Assembly (NCBI GenBank): GCA_036346225.1
Contig: JARFIW010000108.1
Location: 3,986,501 to 4,050,500 of the forward strand
Source: Platerodrilus igneus
Lineage: Eukaryota > Arthropoda > Insecta > Coleoptera > Lycidae
Direction: 5' to 3'
DNA: 64,000 nucleotides
A program made the translations under genes and the position numbers. A model generated the notes under the pieces. That model saw nothing but the letters and a program-made list of their open reading frames with translations. It was not told the DNA's origin and did no database searches. Within the stretch, counting starts at the first letter, position 1, and each line of letters opens with the position of its first letter. Positions 1 through 11,139 of this stretch are shown here, piece by piece.

Positions 1-276
1 CTTTGAAGACGAATGAGTAGTGCTTATAAATTGGAGTGGTGGAGTTTTCCTGTCTGTAGTACCTCTATCTTTCCCGTACCTGTGTTCTCAGTTTAATGTT
101 GTACGTAATGGACTTCGCTAAAACAATTTGCATGTAAAACAGGATTTGGATCTGCGGCCCTATTTATGTAGACCAACAATACGTAGTAGGACTTTAACGG
201 GTACCGTTATAATCAAGGTTTCCTAATTTGGCTTTATCATATTAATATAGGGCTCAAAGTAAGCTTAATTCTAGTA
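1..276. other. no recognisable feature
   Basis: AT-rich DNA without a convincing reading frame, RNA gene or repeat that recurs in the window. Confidence 0.5.
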
Positions 277-584
277 TACGTAAACTAAAATAATCTTGAT
301 TGCATTTCATATGAAGCCAATTACGCCCTCTGTACGGGTAGTTGGTATACTATTCTATTATACCTTTTACCTGTCCAATATGCGAGTAGAAATATGGCGC
401 CTAAAAGACGAGGTTCTATTTATTATGTACGTAAACTATTTAGATAATCTTGATTGCAATTCATATGAAACCAATTACGCCCTCTGTACAGGTAGGTGGT
501 CTACTATTCCATTATACCTTTTACCTGTCCAATATGCGAGTAGTAATTTGGCGCCTAAAAGACGAGGTTCTATTTATAATGTAC
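277..584. repeat. 154-bp tandem dimer
   Basis: Two direct copies of a 154-bp unit. For example CTTGATTGCA recurs at 295 and 449, and GGTTCTATTTAT at 412 and 566. The copies are close to identical apart from scattered substitutions. The open frames crossing it (296-646 and 450-671) are by-products of the duplication and show no protein similarity I recognise. It could be the start of a satellite whose other copies lie outside the window. Confidence 0.85.
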
Positions 585-1528
585 TCATTATGTATCCAAT
601 TCAAATTTTCACTGTCTATGCTGGTTCTTTTCACGTTAAGGTTTAAAAAAGCTATTTTAAATACTTTTTAATAATACATTCTTAACAACGTAGCGGTATA
701 TTTTTGTGTTAATTTAAAATGGCAACCTAGGTCATAGATAGAAACGTAAAAAGATTAAGAAGATTAAGAAAATACAAAGCAAACCACAACAAACATACAA
801 GAAGTATTTGCTTCTTTATTTGTTTAAACAACCATAATGTTTAATTAATTACCTTATTGTCTATGTATTAAATTACTTTCGGTTTTTACAAAAAAAAAGT
901 TAATATTGTGACAAATTATTGTTGCTTACGGAAAAGGTTAGTATTTTAAAATCTAATTTGGATATTATCTTTTACTTTAAAATGGTCAGTTATTTTTTGT
1001 AATTAAAAATAAGAAAGAGCTAATAACAATCTTAAAAAGAAGAATTTGATTAGAAACTCCTCAGAATTATATTCTAACCTTACTTTAGTGTAGTCTTTGC
1101 GGAACATTTTTTACTTCAAGAAGTTTTATCTAATTGATATTTAACAACTTAATTGCTTTATTAAATTTCTTTAATCATTTATCTCAATAAAAGTCTGATA
1201 ATATTTTTTATAAAGAAAGAAACGTTAGTTACCTTTATCTTCTGTAATTGTATGTATAAAAACTACCTAATTATTCACTTTTGAATAGATGATGTAGTTG
1301 AATCTCGTTTATACGAAAAAAAACTGTTTTAATTTCATTCTAATAGTAAATAAATATAGTTATGTAACTCTAGCAATTATCATCTGTATTTTTTGTGTCT
1401 AATAGTTATTTTGTATTTAAAATTAATATATAAAGTTAAATTAAATTATCTTTAACATTATAAAACTAAAGATAAAGCTATATCATTCGTTATCTAATAC
1501 AACTAATAATTTCATTCTGAAACCAAAT
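585..1528. other. AT-rich stretch, nothing seen
   Basis: Very AT-rich with short A and T runs and no open frame of note. It precedes the integrase shred at 1,529 and may be decayed upstream sequence of the same old element, but no residue-level similarity can be traced. Confidence 0.5.
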
Positions 1529-1642
1529 TTTGATTATATCTTATATAAAGTATATCACACAGTTCCCACATTAATTTATAAATTATAAGATTCTAACGAC
1601 AAACCTAAAGGACGATGGCATATTAAGGATTTAAAACCATTT
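1529..1642 (+). pseudogene. integrase C-terminal shred of an E3-like gypsy element
   Basis: Thirty-eight codons, broken by one TAA at 1,586, align residue for residue with the last part of the E3 integrase at 28,984-29,098. Shared landmarks are a LIYxL stretch and the terminal KGRWHIKDLKPF, against QGRWHIKYLKPF in E3. The rest of that element is not visible upstream. This is therefore the 3' tip of a second, older copy of the E3 family lying just before element E1. The similarity is seen directly; the family assignment is inferred from E3 inside this window. Confidence 0.75.
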
Positions 1643-1786
1643 TTTTTATTCCTGATGATCAGTAATTACAGACACCTGGTTTTTACAATTATTTAATTAT
1701 ATATCTTTTCTTCTGTACCGTTACTTGAATTGAATTCCTATCTTTTGATTTTATTTCCTTGTGTATAAATGTATTTACTCTTGAAT

Positions 1787-1852
1787 TCTGAAAGGCTCGT
1801 GTAACCAGTTTCAAAATGAAGAACTGTTATTGCAAATAGACTTTTCGTTACA
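1787..1852 (+). repeat. 3' end of E1 5' LTR
   Basis: Matches 7,530-7,597 with landmarks GTAACCAGTTT, AAGAACTGTT, TGCAAATAG and the terminal CTTTTCGTTACA. The next bases, AGGTGCCAAGTTGTGGGA, are a plausible but degenerate primer binding site. Further upstream the two LTRs no longer align by eye. Confidence 0.7.
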
Positions 1853-1882
1853 TAGGTGCCAAGTTGTGGGATTTAAATACTA

Positions 1883-3035
1883 TTGGACGATTTCTATTTG
1901 CAGCCAAAACTTGAAATGGATAGCAAAATTTTGTACTTTTTGAAGGACTTCAAATCAAAGCTTGCGGAGAACCTGGCCGGTAACTCTGCGGAATTTATGG
2001 AAAAAATAAATGAACAAGCAGAGAAACAAGACCAAAACTCTGCAAGCTTGGCAGCGAAATTTAAAAAAAGTAAAGCGAGTTTTTCAGAAAAATTACAGAA
2101 AATGCAGTACGTCTTGCAGAAAAACTGAACGAGAATGCAGTGAAGTTACAGGAATATTTATACAGAAAACTATAAAATCCGCAGAAAACCTGGAAGCTAA
2201 ATTTTCAGGCCGCTTACAAAAATTGGAAACCAAGTTTTAGATAACTTAAATGAGCAGATTTTCTGAAAAATTGTTAGAAAACTCGCGTAAATTGGAAAAG
2301 GAAGTACTAAGGATAGAAGAACGAATAATTCCAGAACTCTCAGTGTCGTTAATACAACAGCACGTCCCAGACTTCAAGAATGTTGCAGAATGCAAACAGA
2401 CGTCAAGGTTCAGAATAAAACCACCCACATTTGATGGAAAGTCACCTTGACAGACATATTTTAAACAATTCGAGGCTGCCACGAGACCTATGGGCTGAAA
2501 CAACGGTGAAAGGGCAACCACGTTAATTGTCACGTTACGAGAAGAGGCCTGGAACGTTCTGCAGACCATACCAGACCGTGACAAAAAGTTATTGGGTCTT
2601 AACATAAAGGCTGGAAATAAGGGACGGCACTCTCGTCTGCAACAGGTGTACATAGCTCATGTGAATAACCGTTACCAAAAGGCCAACCGAAACTTGCAAG
2701 AGTTTAAAAAAGATATTGCTCGCTTGGTAAAACTTGCCTACCTAACAGCACCGGATAGCTTCCTAGAATAGCTGTCAGTATATACATTTGTTAATGGAAT
2801 ACGCAACGGAGAGATTCAGCAAGTACTTCGGCTTGCTCGGCCAAAAACCCTAGATGATGCGCTAACTCATGCTCTAGAATTTGAAGCGGCAAAGCAAGCT
2901 TTGCATCGTAGTAGTGGCAAAGTAAGGAGCTTCGCATAGGAGCTAGAACAGGAAAGAATGGAGATGATTCGACAGGTACTTCGTGAAGATCAACCAAAAA
3001 GGAAGGGTCCTAAACGCTAGAATTATGGCAACTTT
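1883..3035 (+). pseudogene. gag: E1 gag (broken)
   Basis: The N-terminal part (1,883-2,128) is a Lys/Glu-rich, coiled-coil-like stretch with repeats of the form ENLxxxxxxFxEKL, and continues in other frames to 2,450. From about 2,420 the sequence reads as a Ty3/gypsy capsid: a PPTFDGKS start, then EAWNVLQTIP, NLQEFKKDIARLVKLAY, a FVNGIRNGEIQQVL stretch and ALEFEAAKQA. Several in-frame stops (for example after FDGKSP at 2,448 and near 2,770 and 2,937) and frameshifts make it non-functional. No zinc knuckle is recognisable before the protease. The capsid would have packaged the element RNA. Confidence 0.75.
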
Positions 3036-3182
3036 ATGCATATACAGTCCAAATATAAGTAGTCCAAGGAGGAAGCAGAGAAGTCGAAAAACTAAAGGGA
3101 GTCGATAGGAAGGGAGCAAAAGTCGACCTGCACTCACCATCCCCATCGCACGATCTAAGCATGTGGACAGCATATACATATA

Positions 3183-3682
3183 TGGACCGTGAAGTTATTG
3201 GCTGATACCAGAGCCATTAGCACAATTGCTATAGTGTAGAGCTCGACAGTGGTATAGTGTTACCAGTGACGGTACGTCTTCGAACAGTGGCTGGTGAGGA
3301 AATTCATACACACGAAATACTAGATATTCAGATCGGAGTTGAAAGCAAAATTATTAACCATAAAGTAATAATAGTAAACATCACCGAAGAAGTTATTTTC
3401 GGAATGGATATTTTAAAAAGGTATGGATTACATGTACATATAAAAATGGATGACTTGAGAGTAGGGAACGAGGAAGGGCCGTTTTGCAAAACAGATGACG
3501 TGTCTTCTGTGCAGGTTTATTTGATAGACGACGTTGTCCTGCCTGGAAGGACAGAAAGTGTGGTGGTGATGGGACGCTTGAATGGTGCTCTCCGGGAAGA
3601 TTTTTTACTCGCTATTGAACCGATTAATGACAAATCCTTCGGAAAGGACTTTGCCAAAAGTGATGAATGGTGCAGCTGTTAG
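3183..3682 (+). pseudogene. E1 aspartic protease (retropepsin), degenerate
   Basis: At 3,198-3,230 the active-site region reads LADTRAIST, where the family has D-[ST]-G-A, so the Gly after the catalytic Asp-Thr pair is Arg. The 141-codon open frame 3,257-3,682 holds the rest: a LRTVAGEEIHTHEI flap-like region and the conserved EVIFGMDILKRYG end of gypsy proteases. It would have cleaved the Gag-Pol polyprotein. The Gly loss and an upstream stop make activity unlikely. It lies between gag and RT as usual for the family. Confidence 0.7.
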
Positions 3683-3924
3683 GATCTTAAGTGTCAATAA
3701 TTACGATATCGCGCTGAAAAAGAACACAACTATTGGGCGGAGTTCTTCGGTCGTTCACATGGCGGGGTGTGCCGGTGTTGTGAAAGAACCACACACCACT
3801 AAATGATACGCAAGTATTGGACCAGTTGATGAAACTGTGCCAGTATCTTGAGCGACAACAACTGCGCGGTGTTAAGAACGTGATCCGACGCTACTCGCAC
3901 GTGTTCGTAGTCGACGACAGTAGT

Positions 3925-5010
3925 CAAGCGTAGAATCGATACAGAAGATACACAGCCACTACAGCAGCCGAGAGGACGGACCTCTATTGGCCAAATGCGA
4001 AAACGCCGAAAAATGGTTGAAGGTGTGGAAGGGCAAGGAGTGATTGAGCACTGTGATAGCTCTTGGGCATGCTTGTTAAGAAGAAGGACGGATCAATAAG
4101 GTTTTGTGCAGACTACAGGCGATTAAATGATGAAACCAAAAAGGGCAGCTACCCACATTCAAGGACTGACGACACTTTAGATACTCTTTCACATTCGCGA
4201 TGGTTCTCAACTTTGGATTTGAAAAGTGGCTACTAGCAAATGAGTATGGAACCCAAAAATCGAGAAAAGACTGCTTCCACTATTAGTACTGGCCTATAGC
4301 AATTTGTGGTCATGCTATTTGGATTCTGCAACGCTTCTGTAACCTTCGAGCGTTCAATGGATAATACCTTGCGTGGGCTATCGTGGAAAACGTGTCTGGT
4401 ATATTTGGATGACGCGATTCTGATAGGGAGGTCGTTTGGGAGAAGACTTGGGAAATTTGGAAAAAGTGTTTCGAAGACTCACAGATGTCAAGCTGAAGCT
4501 GAATCCAAAAAAGTGCCACCTGCTAGGCGCTGAATTGAAATACCTAGGGAACGTAGTTTCACGCAACAGAGTCAGACCAGACCCGGAAAAGTACTATAAT
4601 GCCCAACGTCAAAAGACAAATATCATTTACGCAGCTCGGATCTTAAGCTATCTTCGATCGGAAAGCAAATTCATTTTGGATACGGACGCCAGTCGCCATC
4701 GGAAGTGTACTATCTCAGGTGCAGGATGGGCAAAAAAATGGTCATTGGTTATTTTAACAAGGTGCTCTCGAGACCGGGACGAATTTATTGCGTTACTAGA
4801 AGAGAACTTTTAGCTGTGATGAATGCGTAGAACACTTTTGTGAGTACCTGTACGGGAGAAAAATTTACCTGAGACCACGCCGCACTGAAGTAATTATTAC
4901 AGTTTAAAAACCCCGATGGGCAAGTCACCAGATGGATAGAAAGGTTTCACGAATATGACTTCGACACGGAACACTACTGCGCTTTTGATACGGCCTTGCC
5001 CTAAAGCTTG
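3925..5010 (+). pseudogene. pol: E1 reverse transcriptase / RNase H (broken)
   Basis: Recognisable RT blocks are an IRFCADYRRLND block (4,096-4,131), FSTLDLKSGY followed by a stop (4,207-4,235), FGFCNASVTFERSMDNTLRG (4,318-4,377) and the catalytic VYLDD (4,398-4,412). A frameshift near 4,435 moves the frame to 4,436-4,813, which reads LTDVKLKLNPKKCHLLGAEL and a RVRPDPEK end. It then jumps straight to FILDTDAS of RNase H, so the RT connection block is deleted. RNase H continues with frameshifts through a RRELLAV stretch and KNPDGQVTRWIERFHEYDFD at about 4,905-4,965. The enzyme is dead through stops and deletion. Confidence 0.8.
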
Positions 5011-5079
5011 TATTCATTTCTCGCAGTTAGAAGCAATGTGTGATCTACTTGGTCGGACTACCGTGATCAATGACGATCG

Positions 5080-6349
5080 GCAGCCTCTACAGATGCGAAC
5101 GTAGCCGGAGAAGGACAAGGATATAGGGGCTATTCTGGGTTGGAAAGCTAGAGAAGAACATCGGTCCTTGCATGGACATTAGCCCATTGAGTAGCACCCT
5201 GAAGTGGAACTCAACAAAATGGGATTCCCTGAAGGTAAAGAATGGGATCTTGGTGCGAACCTTAGAGAATGGACACAGATCTGTAAGTGCTTTTCAGATG
5301 GTAGTTCATAGAAGCCGAGTCGGAGATTTTAGGACACCTGCATAATATGAGCTCGGAAGAACACTTCGGTGTTAAGAAGACTCTGAAGAAAGTCCAAGCA
5401 AGATTTTATTGGATAGGCTGCAAAGACGGTAGCGTCGCAAGTTTCAGCTGTGCGCACCATTGGGAAACCGTAAGGCTTCAATAAGGCAATACAATGTGGG
5501 GTAGTTCCTTTGAGGGGATGACAATCGATATTGTCGATCCGTCCCCCGAGACCGACTTCGGGAATAAGCACATCTTGGTTGTCATGAACTATTTTACGAA
5601 ATGGACCGAAGCGAATGCCATACCAAACCAAGAAGTTGCAACCGTCGCTGCTGTGCTGGTACACGAGCTGTTCTGCCATTTTAGAGTTCCTATAGAGTTG
5701 CACGCTGACCAAGGCAGAAGCTTTGAGTCAGCTAGGGATGAAGTAGACCTGAACAACAGAACAACACAATTGCACCCGCCATCGGGTGGTATGATAGGGC
5801 GCATGAACCACGCCTTGAGCAAGTTCCAAGGTGGTCTCCTAACATCAGCCAATATCTGCAATATCTTTATTGGCCTATCGGTCTTTGGTTCATGAAAGCA
5901 CTCGACAGACATCTGCGTGCACTATGCTGGGACCCGATATACGTCCATCGTGTGATCTTGCGTTGGGTGTAACCCGGAGATGATGTCGTGAACAAGAGCT
6001 AGGTCGAGAAGCTCAAACGCAAGGTAAACGACATCCATGGTGACGTTAAGAAAAATATTCAGATTGCAAGCTATATAATGAAGACCAGTTACGACATCAA
6101 GGCGCCGGAGTCGGGTTTCAAGAAGACGACCTCGTCTGAGTGTACAACCCCCAGACGGAAGCGTTCACTGCCTCCAAAGTTACAAAAACATTGGGGGGTG
6201 TTCGTACGAAATTGTATAGAGGATCAACAACGCAGTACATCGGATTCATAAACTCCCAAAATAAAACGATAGTGGTGCATGTTAACCAGTTAGCGCCCTA
6301 TAACAGCGATGACGCCGGTAATGCCAAAGAACTACAAGCAGTGAGATGA
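5080..6349 (+). pseudogene. E1 integrase (catalytically broken)
   Basis: After a linker (5,110-5,240), the zinc-binding region reads HLHNMSSEEHFGVKKTL...ARFYW (5,337-5,415), but the following Cys pair is lost. The core frame 5,494-5,895 shows the first Asp in MTIDIVDP and the second in HADQG. The third catalytic residue, Glu in the family, is Gly in GGMIGRMNHA. The C-terminal domain is the 69-codon frame 6,140-6,349 (YNPQTE ... VVHVNQLAPY). Loss of the Glu alone would abolish strand transfer. The stop at 6,347 lies 10 bases before the macro-domain frame. Confidence 0.8.
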
Positions 6350-6359
6350 ACAAACAGAT

Positions 6360-7025
6360 ATGCTCATGATGATGTACAAAAAATCTGGACCGAGCTATGA
6401 TTGGTGCATGTACCTGTACAACAGCACAGGCAAAGCGAGATTTGGAATCACAGACGAGATTCAAGGTGATGTATCCGATGTACCATCGGAATACTCCCTG
6501 GTGCATTGCGTAGCGGCTGCTAAGGTGTTTAAAAATCAATTTGATAGGCTTGATCAATTTCGCCGACAACGTCCAGAGGTTAGAAGGACTATGCTACTAA
6601 AGGACCGAAATCTGAGCATCTATTACTTGATGACCAAACAGCAACCTGCTGATAAATTAAATTACCAGGAAGTGTGGAATACGTTACTGGACGTCAAGGG
6701 TCAGATAATCGAATTTGAAGATAAGAAGTGGCCCATATCCAAAGTAGGTTGTGGGATCGATGGGTTGGACTGGAGGGTGGTACGAAATATGTTTGAGGTA
6801 TTGTTCCAGAAAACCGGGTCCAGATTTTGGTGTGGTTATAATCCGAATACTGTGCCTGCTTTGAAAAGTGTTTATTGCTACTTCTATCAATTTGAAAAGA
6901 GCAAAAATGGTGTTGACTGTCCTTATCGCCACAGGGACTTCCAATGCCCGGGTCACAAAGTGTTCTGGCACAGAACAGCTTATAGATGGGGGCAGTATAA
7001 CGCCTTTCGGTCTAGCATTGGCTAG
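6360..7025 (+). CDS. macro domain (OARD1/TARG1-like) plus CCCH-like zinc finger, ORF3 of E1
   Basis: This 221-codon frame is uninterrupted although pol just upstream is shattered. Residues about 31-162 read as a macro domain of the OARD1/TARG1 type. Landmarks are ITDEIQGDVSDVP, SLVHCVAA, IYYLMTKQQ and VGCGIDGLDWRVVRNMFEVLF. The known TARG1 catalytic pair is a Lys in the YLxTK motif and an Asp in the GCGxD motif; both seem present, at K93 and D134. The Gly-rich loop expected after HCVAA is missing, as if about nine codons were deleted in frame. Residues 173-191 resemble a CCCH finger (C173, C187, H191), but the second Cys is Ser181. The family removes ADP-ribose from proteins or from ADP-ribose esters. 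A role in the element, such as countering host PARPs, is inference. The ATG at 6,360 is the first in frame; in the parent element the domain may have been fused to pol. Confidence 0.75.
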   Translation: MLMMMYKKSGPSYDWCMYLYNSTGKARFGITDEIQGDVSDVPSEYSLVHCVAAAKVFKNQFDRLDQFRRQRPEVRRTMLLKDRNLSIYYLMTKQQPADKLNYQEVWNTLLDVKGQIIEFEDKKWPISKVGCGIDGLDWRVVRNMFEVLFQKTGSRFWCGYNPNTVPALKSVYCYFYQFEKSKNGVDCPYRHRDFQCPGHKVFWHRTAYRWGQYNAFRSSIG

Positions 7026-7529
7026 AGTAATTATGTTAGAACTCAGGCGGAGGGTTTGAATACAAAAAATAATTAACGGCTTCTCGCCGCCTTGCACCTT
7101 TTTGGATTTGTTAATTGACAAATTCAAAACTTTCTACTAAATACAGTAAGAAATCTCATGAATGTAATTTGCATACTCTGGTTTATTGTAGATTAATCCA
7201 GAACAATTGGATAGAGTATAAATTAACATTAAGGGATTCTGCAAGTCAGTTTTAATTACAGCTTCAATCACAATGTAATGCTTTAAGCTTTAACTTAAAG
7301 CTTTAAAATATGTAACAAATTACTCTACTGTTGCCATAAATTGCCCTTTTCGATATAAATAAATTATAGTAATTAGTGTTTCGTGTAATTTAATTGTAGT
7401 ACTTTGAGATTAAGTTAATTAAGAAGATAGAATCGTAGTTTAAGAAGATTATATTTGTACTGCTATTTAAAACACGGAAAGTAAATCGTTGAATTTTTAA
7501 AAATTTTATAGTAGGTACTACGAGTTGTT
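7026..7529 (+). other. E1 3' non-coding region and probable LTR body
   Basis: AT-rich, no open frame. A purine-rich run, GGCGGAGGG at 7,047-7,055, is a possible polypurine tract, and the LTR probably begins shortly after it. The 5' LTR is too decayed to confirm the boundary. Confidence 0.45.
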
Positions 7530-7597
7530 GAAAAAGGCTTTTGTAACCAGTTTGAAAATAAAGAACTGTTGTTACTGCAAATAGCCTTTTCGTTACA
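7530..7597 (+). repeat. 3' end of E1 3' LTR
   Basis: Partner of 1,787-1,852. It ends CTTTTCGTTACA at 7,597, followed by unrelated flank. The two copies differ by several substitutions and a short indel, which indicates an old insertion. Confidence 0.7.
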
Positions 7598-7699
7598 GTA
7601 TATTTGATCCGTCTAATCAGAAAATGATGTCATATGGTTAGCTGTCGGCTACGTTGCCAAATATTGAAAATATGTTCAAACTTCGTATCGAGCTATACA

Positions 7700-8268
7700 A
7701 GTTATGTATTCCCCAATCTATAAATGTATAATAAAATAGAATTTATTAGAAATTATTAGAAATTGTTAAAGAAGCTTAAGTATATGCAACAATGCAAATT
7801 CAAGGATAAACCAGAAAGGTTATTAACAGTTCCTAAGCAAGTTGTGAAAACGGATGCAATACATTGTATTCCACACGATAGTGATACAGCAGGTGGCAGG
7901 TCACAAACCGTTAAGAAACCGCGATTACTTAGAAATTAAGATTGTTACATTGTATAATAAATAGAATTAAAAAATAATCAGACATGAGCTCTGCAAGTTC
8001 CCACAGATTTATGAGGGGCAGGGACAACATAAATACCACGGGACCCCAAGGCCGTCAGTCAGTCTGCAGTATGTCAGCTTTAACATTACCGTTTGCTTAG
8101 GCTACTCGCCCTAATATTAGTTCAATTATTAATTATTTTTCGACTTAGTTTAATTTTAATCAAGTTTGTCAAAATTCCACATTAATATCTGTTTAATAAA
8201 TAAATTTTGCTACAAAGTTTTTTGAAGAAGTTTTTAAAAAGACCGCTCCCAAGGCCCGAAACGTAGCT
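7700..8268 (+). repeat. E2 5' LTR
   Basis: 569 bp, aligning along its whole length with 32,518-33,057 at roughly 80% by eye. Shared blocks include GACATGAGCTCTGCAAGTTC, GGTGGCAGGTCACA and CCGCTCCCAAGGCCCGAAAC. A CAGTCAGT motif near 8,057 sits where errantivirus LTRs carry their initiator; that reading is inference. Confidence 0.85.
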
Positions 8269-8286
8269 GGCGCAGCGTACGGATCC
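8268..8286 (+). promoter_or_regulatory. E2 primer binding site
   Basis: TGGCGCAGCGTACGGATCC begins on the last base of the LTR, as in errantiviruses. The first eight bases are identical to the E4 primer site (TGGCGCAG), so a tRNA-Ser-like primer is likely; the remainder has diverged. Confidence 0.6.
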
Positions 8287-9940
8287 AGAAAGGCACTACG
8301 AATCCAAAAATCGGAAGACTGGTGACCAAGAATTTCAATTCATAAATCTGGAAAAACCCAAACAAAATTGGACCAGGTACAAGCATCGACCCAATCCAAC
8401 CAAACAAACCTTGAACGAGATACAAGCTTTGATCGAATCCAAACCAAACCAACGTGGACGAAGTACAAAAATCGAGAGAGTCCATGAAAGCGACGATGAA
8501 GCTAATGTAAGTTTTTTTTCCTTAAAACCAATTGATTTTTGACAAATTATTTGATATTAGCTAGTAAAGAGATTTTTTGATTATTATTTTATGTATGTAC
8601 AGAATTTTTTTAATTTTTAATTATTGCAATGTATGCCATTTTATAAAAATAATTTACTAAGAGAAATTATTTTCAAACGAGAATTATTTTAAGAGAATTA
8701 TTTTTAAAGCAAAAGAATTTTAACCAAAAAAACTGAAAGGTACAATTATTACGAATTATTATTAATACAAAACGTAACTGGCGCACGAATTATTAATACA
8801 AAACGCAACGATTTAATTCAGAAAACTTTAAAAATAGAACGTAATTAATTTTACAATTTTATGTACAAAAAAATCATCATCGCAAGCTTAATGTATAAGA
8901 CGCAATAACTATTAATTACAGAAACGATTTATTTAAAGTATAACCTTTATCGCACTGCTATAAACTAAACACTCCAAGTATATAAATTATAGAAACACCT
9001 TGTAATTATTATTATTAAATTAAATCATTAACTTATTACAAATTGAAACAAAGCGTGCAAATTTATAGCGCGATTTTTACACAAATTGTTACCGGTAACC
9101 TTCATCATTAAGTAAAAATCATTGGCTCATCGCAACTTTATAAAAAATTATTTCAGTACAAATATGTCTAATTTTAGGGAAACAATTAGTGAATAAAATT
9201 CATTTAAAAACGGGCATTGCAACTTTATAAAGTATAATTGCATATTTTCAGTACGAAGTTATCTAATTATAACAAAAGCATTTACGCAATTAATTTAGAA
9301 CCGAAGCTAAAAATAAAATCTTTCAGTAGACTTAAAACTTTGTAATTAAAACAATCTCATCGTATTAATTATAAAAGGAGACGTTGATGCAAATATTATA
9401 GCAACGCAATTGACTGAAAAACTTGAAACTCTATAATTAAAACATTCAAGGTAACAAGACAATACAGTTACAGAGAAACATTTTAAGCACTTTCAATTAA
9501 CACCTACGGAGACGAAAATAGCAACTGACCATTACAGACACTAATTAATCAGCAGGAATAAAATAAGATCGTAACTGACGCAGAAACATACAAAATATAA
9601 CGCAAATTATTGCAAGAATGTTAATCCACATAGAAACCTTTTAGAAAATTAAAACCCACGACAACGATCACCTCCGCGAAGTATAAAAATACAAATTCAA
9701 GACTACAGCAACTAATCAGACATAACCAAGCATAAATCCCTCAATTCAAATTATATCACCGTATAACTACGTATTAAATACAAGCAACTCGATTTGTTAA
9801 ATAACCCAACACACTTCAAGCTAAAAATTAATAAACCAAACTAAAGAGTAATAATACAACCCGCGAAATAAATCTCAATTTTACAAAAATTTGAAATTAA
9901 TTAAAAGCGAAAGCAACCCTTAACAAGCCTGAATTCAGAT
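8287..9940 (+). other. E2 leader / gag upstream region
   Basis: AT-rich sequence with no frame I can assign. A splice-donor-like ATGTAAGTTT at 8,505-8,514, followed by a T run, could be the donor for a spliced env message as in other errantiviruses; this is only a consensus match. From about 9,900 the sequence merges into gag. Confidence 0.4.
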
Positions 9941-11013
9941 ATGAAAATTTATTTTGAAAGTATACCCCAATTCAACGAAGATCAGGTCTGTTAGGAAATT
10001 TTATTACAATGTGTAAAATATTTTTAAAAACTTTTTACAAAACAGGAGATAACGAAAGAAATGTATTACTTCTACGCCTGATAATTAGTAAACCGACCGG
10101 ACGGGCACGAATACTAATAGCTAGCCGAGATAATTGCATATTTTGGAGACCAAAAAACATAAAATGTCTTATCTGTGACCTGATAAACCTAAGAATGGAA
10201 AGTAACCAATCCCCGTATTAATTCGGAATGACGTGCCAATAAGTAAGAAGTTTAATTCTAACAAAATTAAAAATCGAAAAACTCGACCAAAATATCCTAC
10301 TTTTAAAGACAAAAATGTACGATGAAATGGCACTGGACACCTATATAAATGCACTACTTGAACGACTATCAGATAAAATCAGATTTCAACATCCTCAAAA
10401 TCTAGAAGAAGCAATGAATATGATCATAAAAGAAGACAACGTAATTTACTTCCGAAACAGACTATATATCCCCATCGCGAATAAAAGCTATTTACCGATA
10501 AAAACCATACAAGCCGCGAGACAAACAACCACCCAAACAAAATTCACTCCATTTAACGCACAAACAAATCAACCGCGAATTAACAACCCAAACTTTAATA
10601 ACACGAATTTTAATAATAAATTCAAACAATTTCCAAGACCAACGTTCAACTCAAATTTTACAAAACCCGCATTTCCACCAAGATTCAATCAAAATATGAA
10701 CCAACAAAGACCATCATTCAGCGCGAACCCTGTTAGAAATACACTAATGACAAATAGCAATTACAACCCTAACAGTTTTTATAAACCAACATCTATGCAT
10801 ACCTCATCTGGTAACACCAGACAAAACACAAAAATATCGCAAATCCGACCCAGTCATAACCAAAAACGGAACTTTACATCGGAAGAACTATTTCACCAAG
10901 AAGTAGAAGAATTTGACAATGACCGGAATAATTACATTCACCCCAGTACAAACAATGAATCAAACCATTTAGAAAATTACGAATGCGGCGAACCATGCGA
11001 AAATTACGAGTAG
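9941..11013 (+). pseudogene. gag: E2 gag (frameshifted)
   Basis: The N-terminal capsid part (9,941-10,220) aligns with E4 Gag across frame changes: IPQFNEDQ for VPDFDGNP, then FLKTFYKTGDNERNVLLL and a SKPTGRARIL stretch. The C-terminal part is a clean 232-codon frame (10,315-11,013). It begins with a short capsid end (LEEAMNMIIKEDNVIYFRN), continues into a long Asn/Gln/Phe/Pro-rich stretch, and ends with an acidic segment after RNFTSEELFHQEVEEF. E4 has the matching RFTSEELYNQESEE. No CCHC knuckle is present; errantivirus Gag usually lacks one. It would have formed the particle shell. Confidence 0.75.
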
Positions 11014-11139
11014 GACGACGAAGAAAACGCATAAACAAATTTTCAGATAGATCGATTTATAAACGACCAAACCCCCGAACCGTAAAAAACATTATCTAGA
11101 TTTTATAAAGAGAGAACCCTTTAAAATTAAAACAGCCCA

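Larger units (their letters stand above)
1787..7597 (+). mobile_element. E1: decayed Ty3/gypsy LTR retrotransposon with a macro-domain ORF
   Basis: Gene order is gag, protease, RT, RNase H, integrase, then an extra open frame with a macro domain, all on the plus strand. Direct repeats of about 65 bp at each end (1,787-1,852 and 7,530-7,597), both ending CTTTTCGTTACA, are the surviving 3' parts of the LTRs. gag and pol carry many stops and frameshifts and pol has lost at least one internal block. No target duplication can be read. The pol residues place it with insect Ty3/gypsy elements; the exact clade needs a tree. Confidence 0.85.

Noticed and set aside
10009..10221. Separate small gene upstream of the E2 gag C-terminal frame
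   Set aside because: Aligns with the E4 capsid region and is therefore a frameshifted part of gag.
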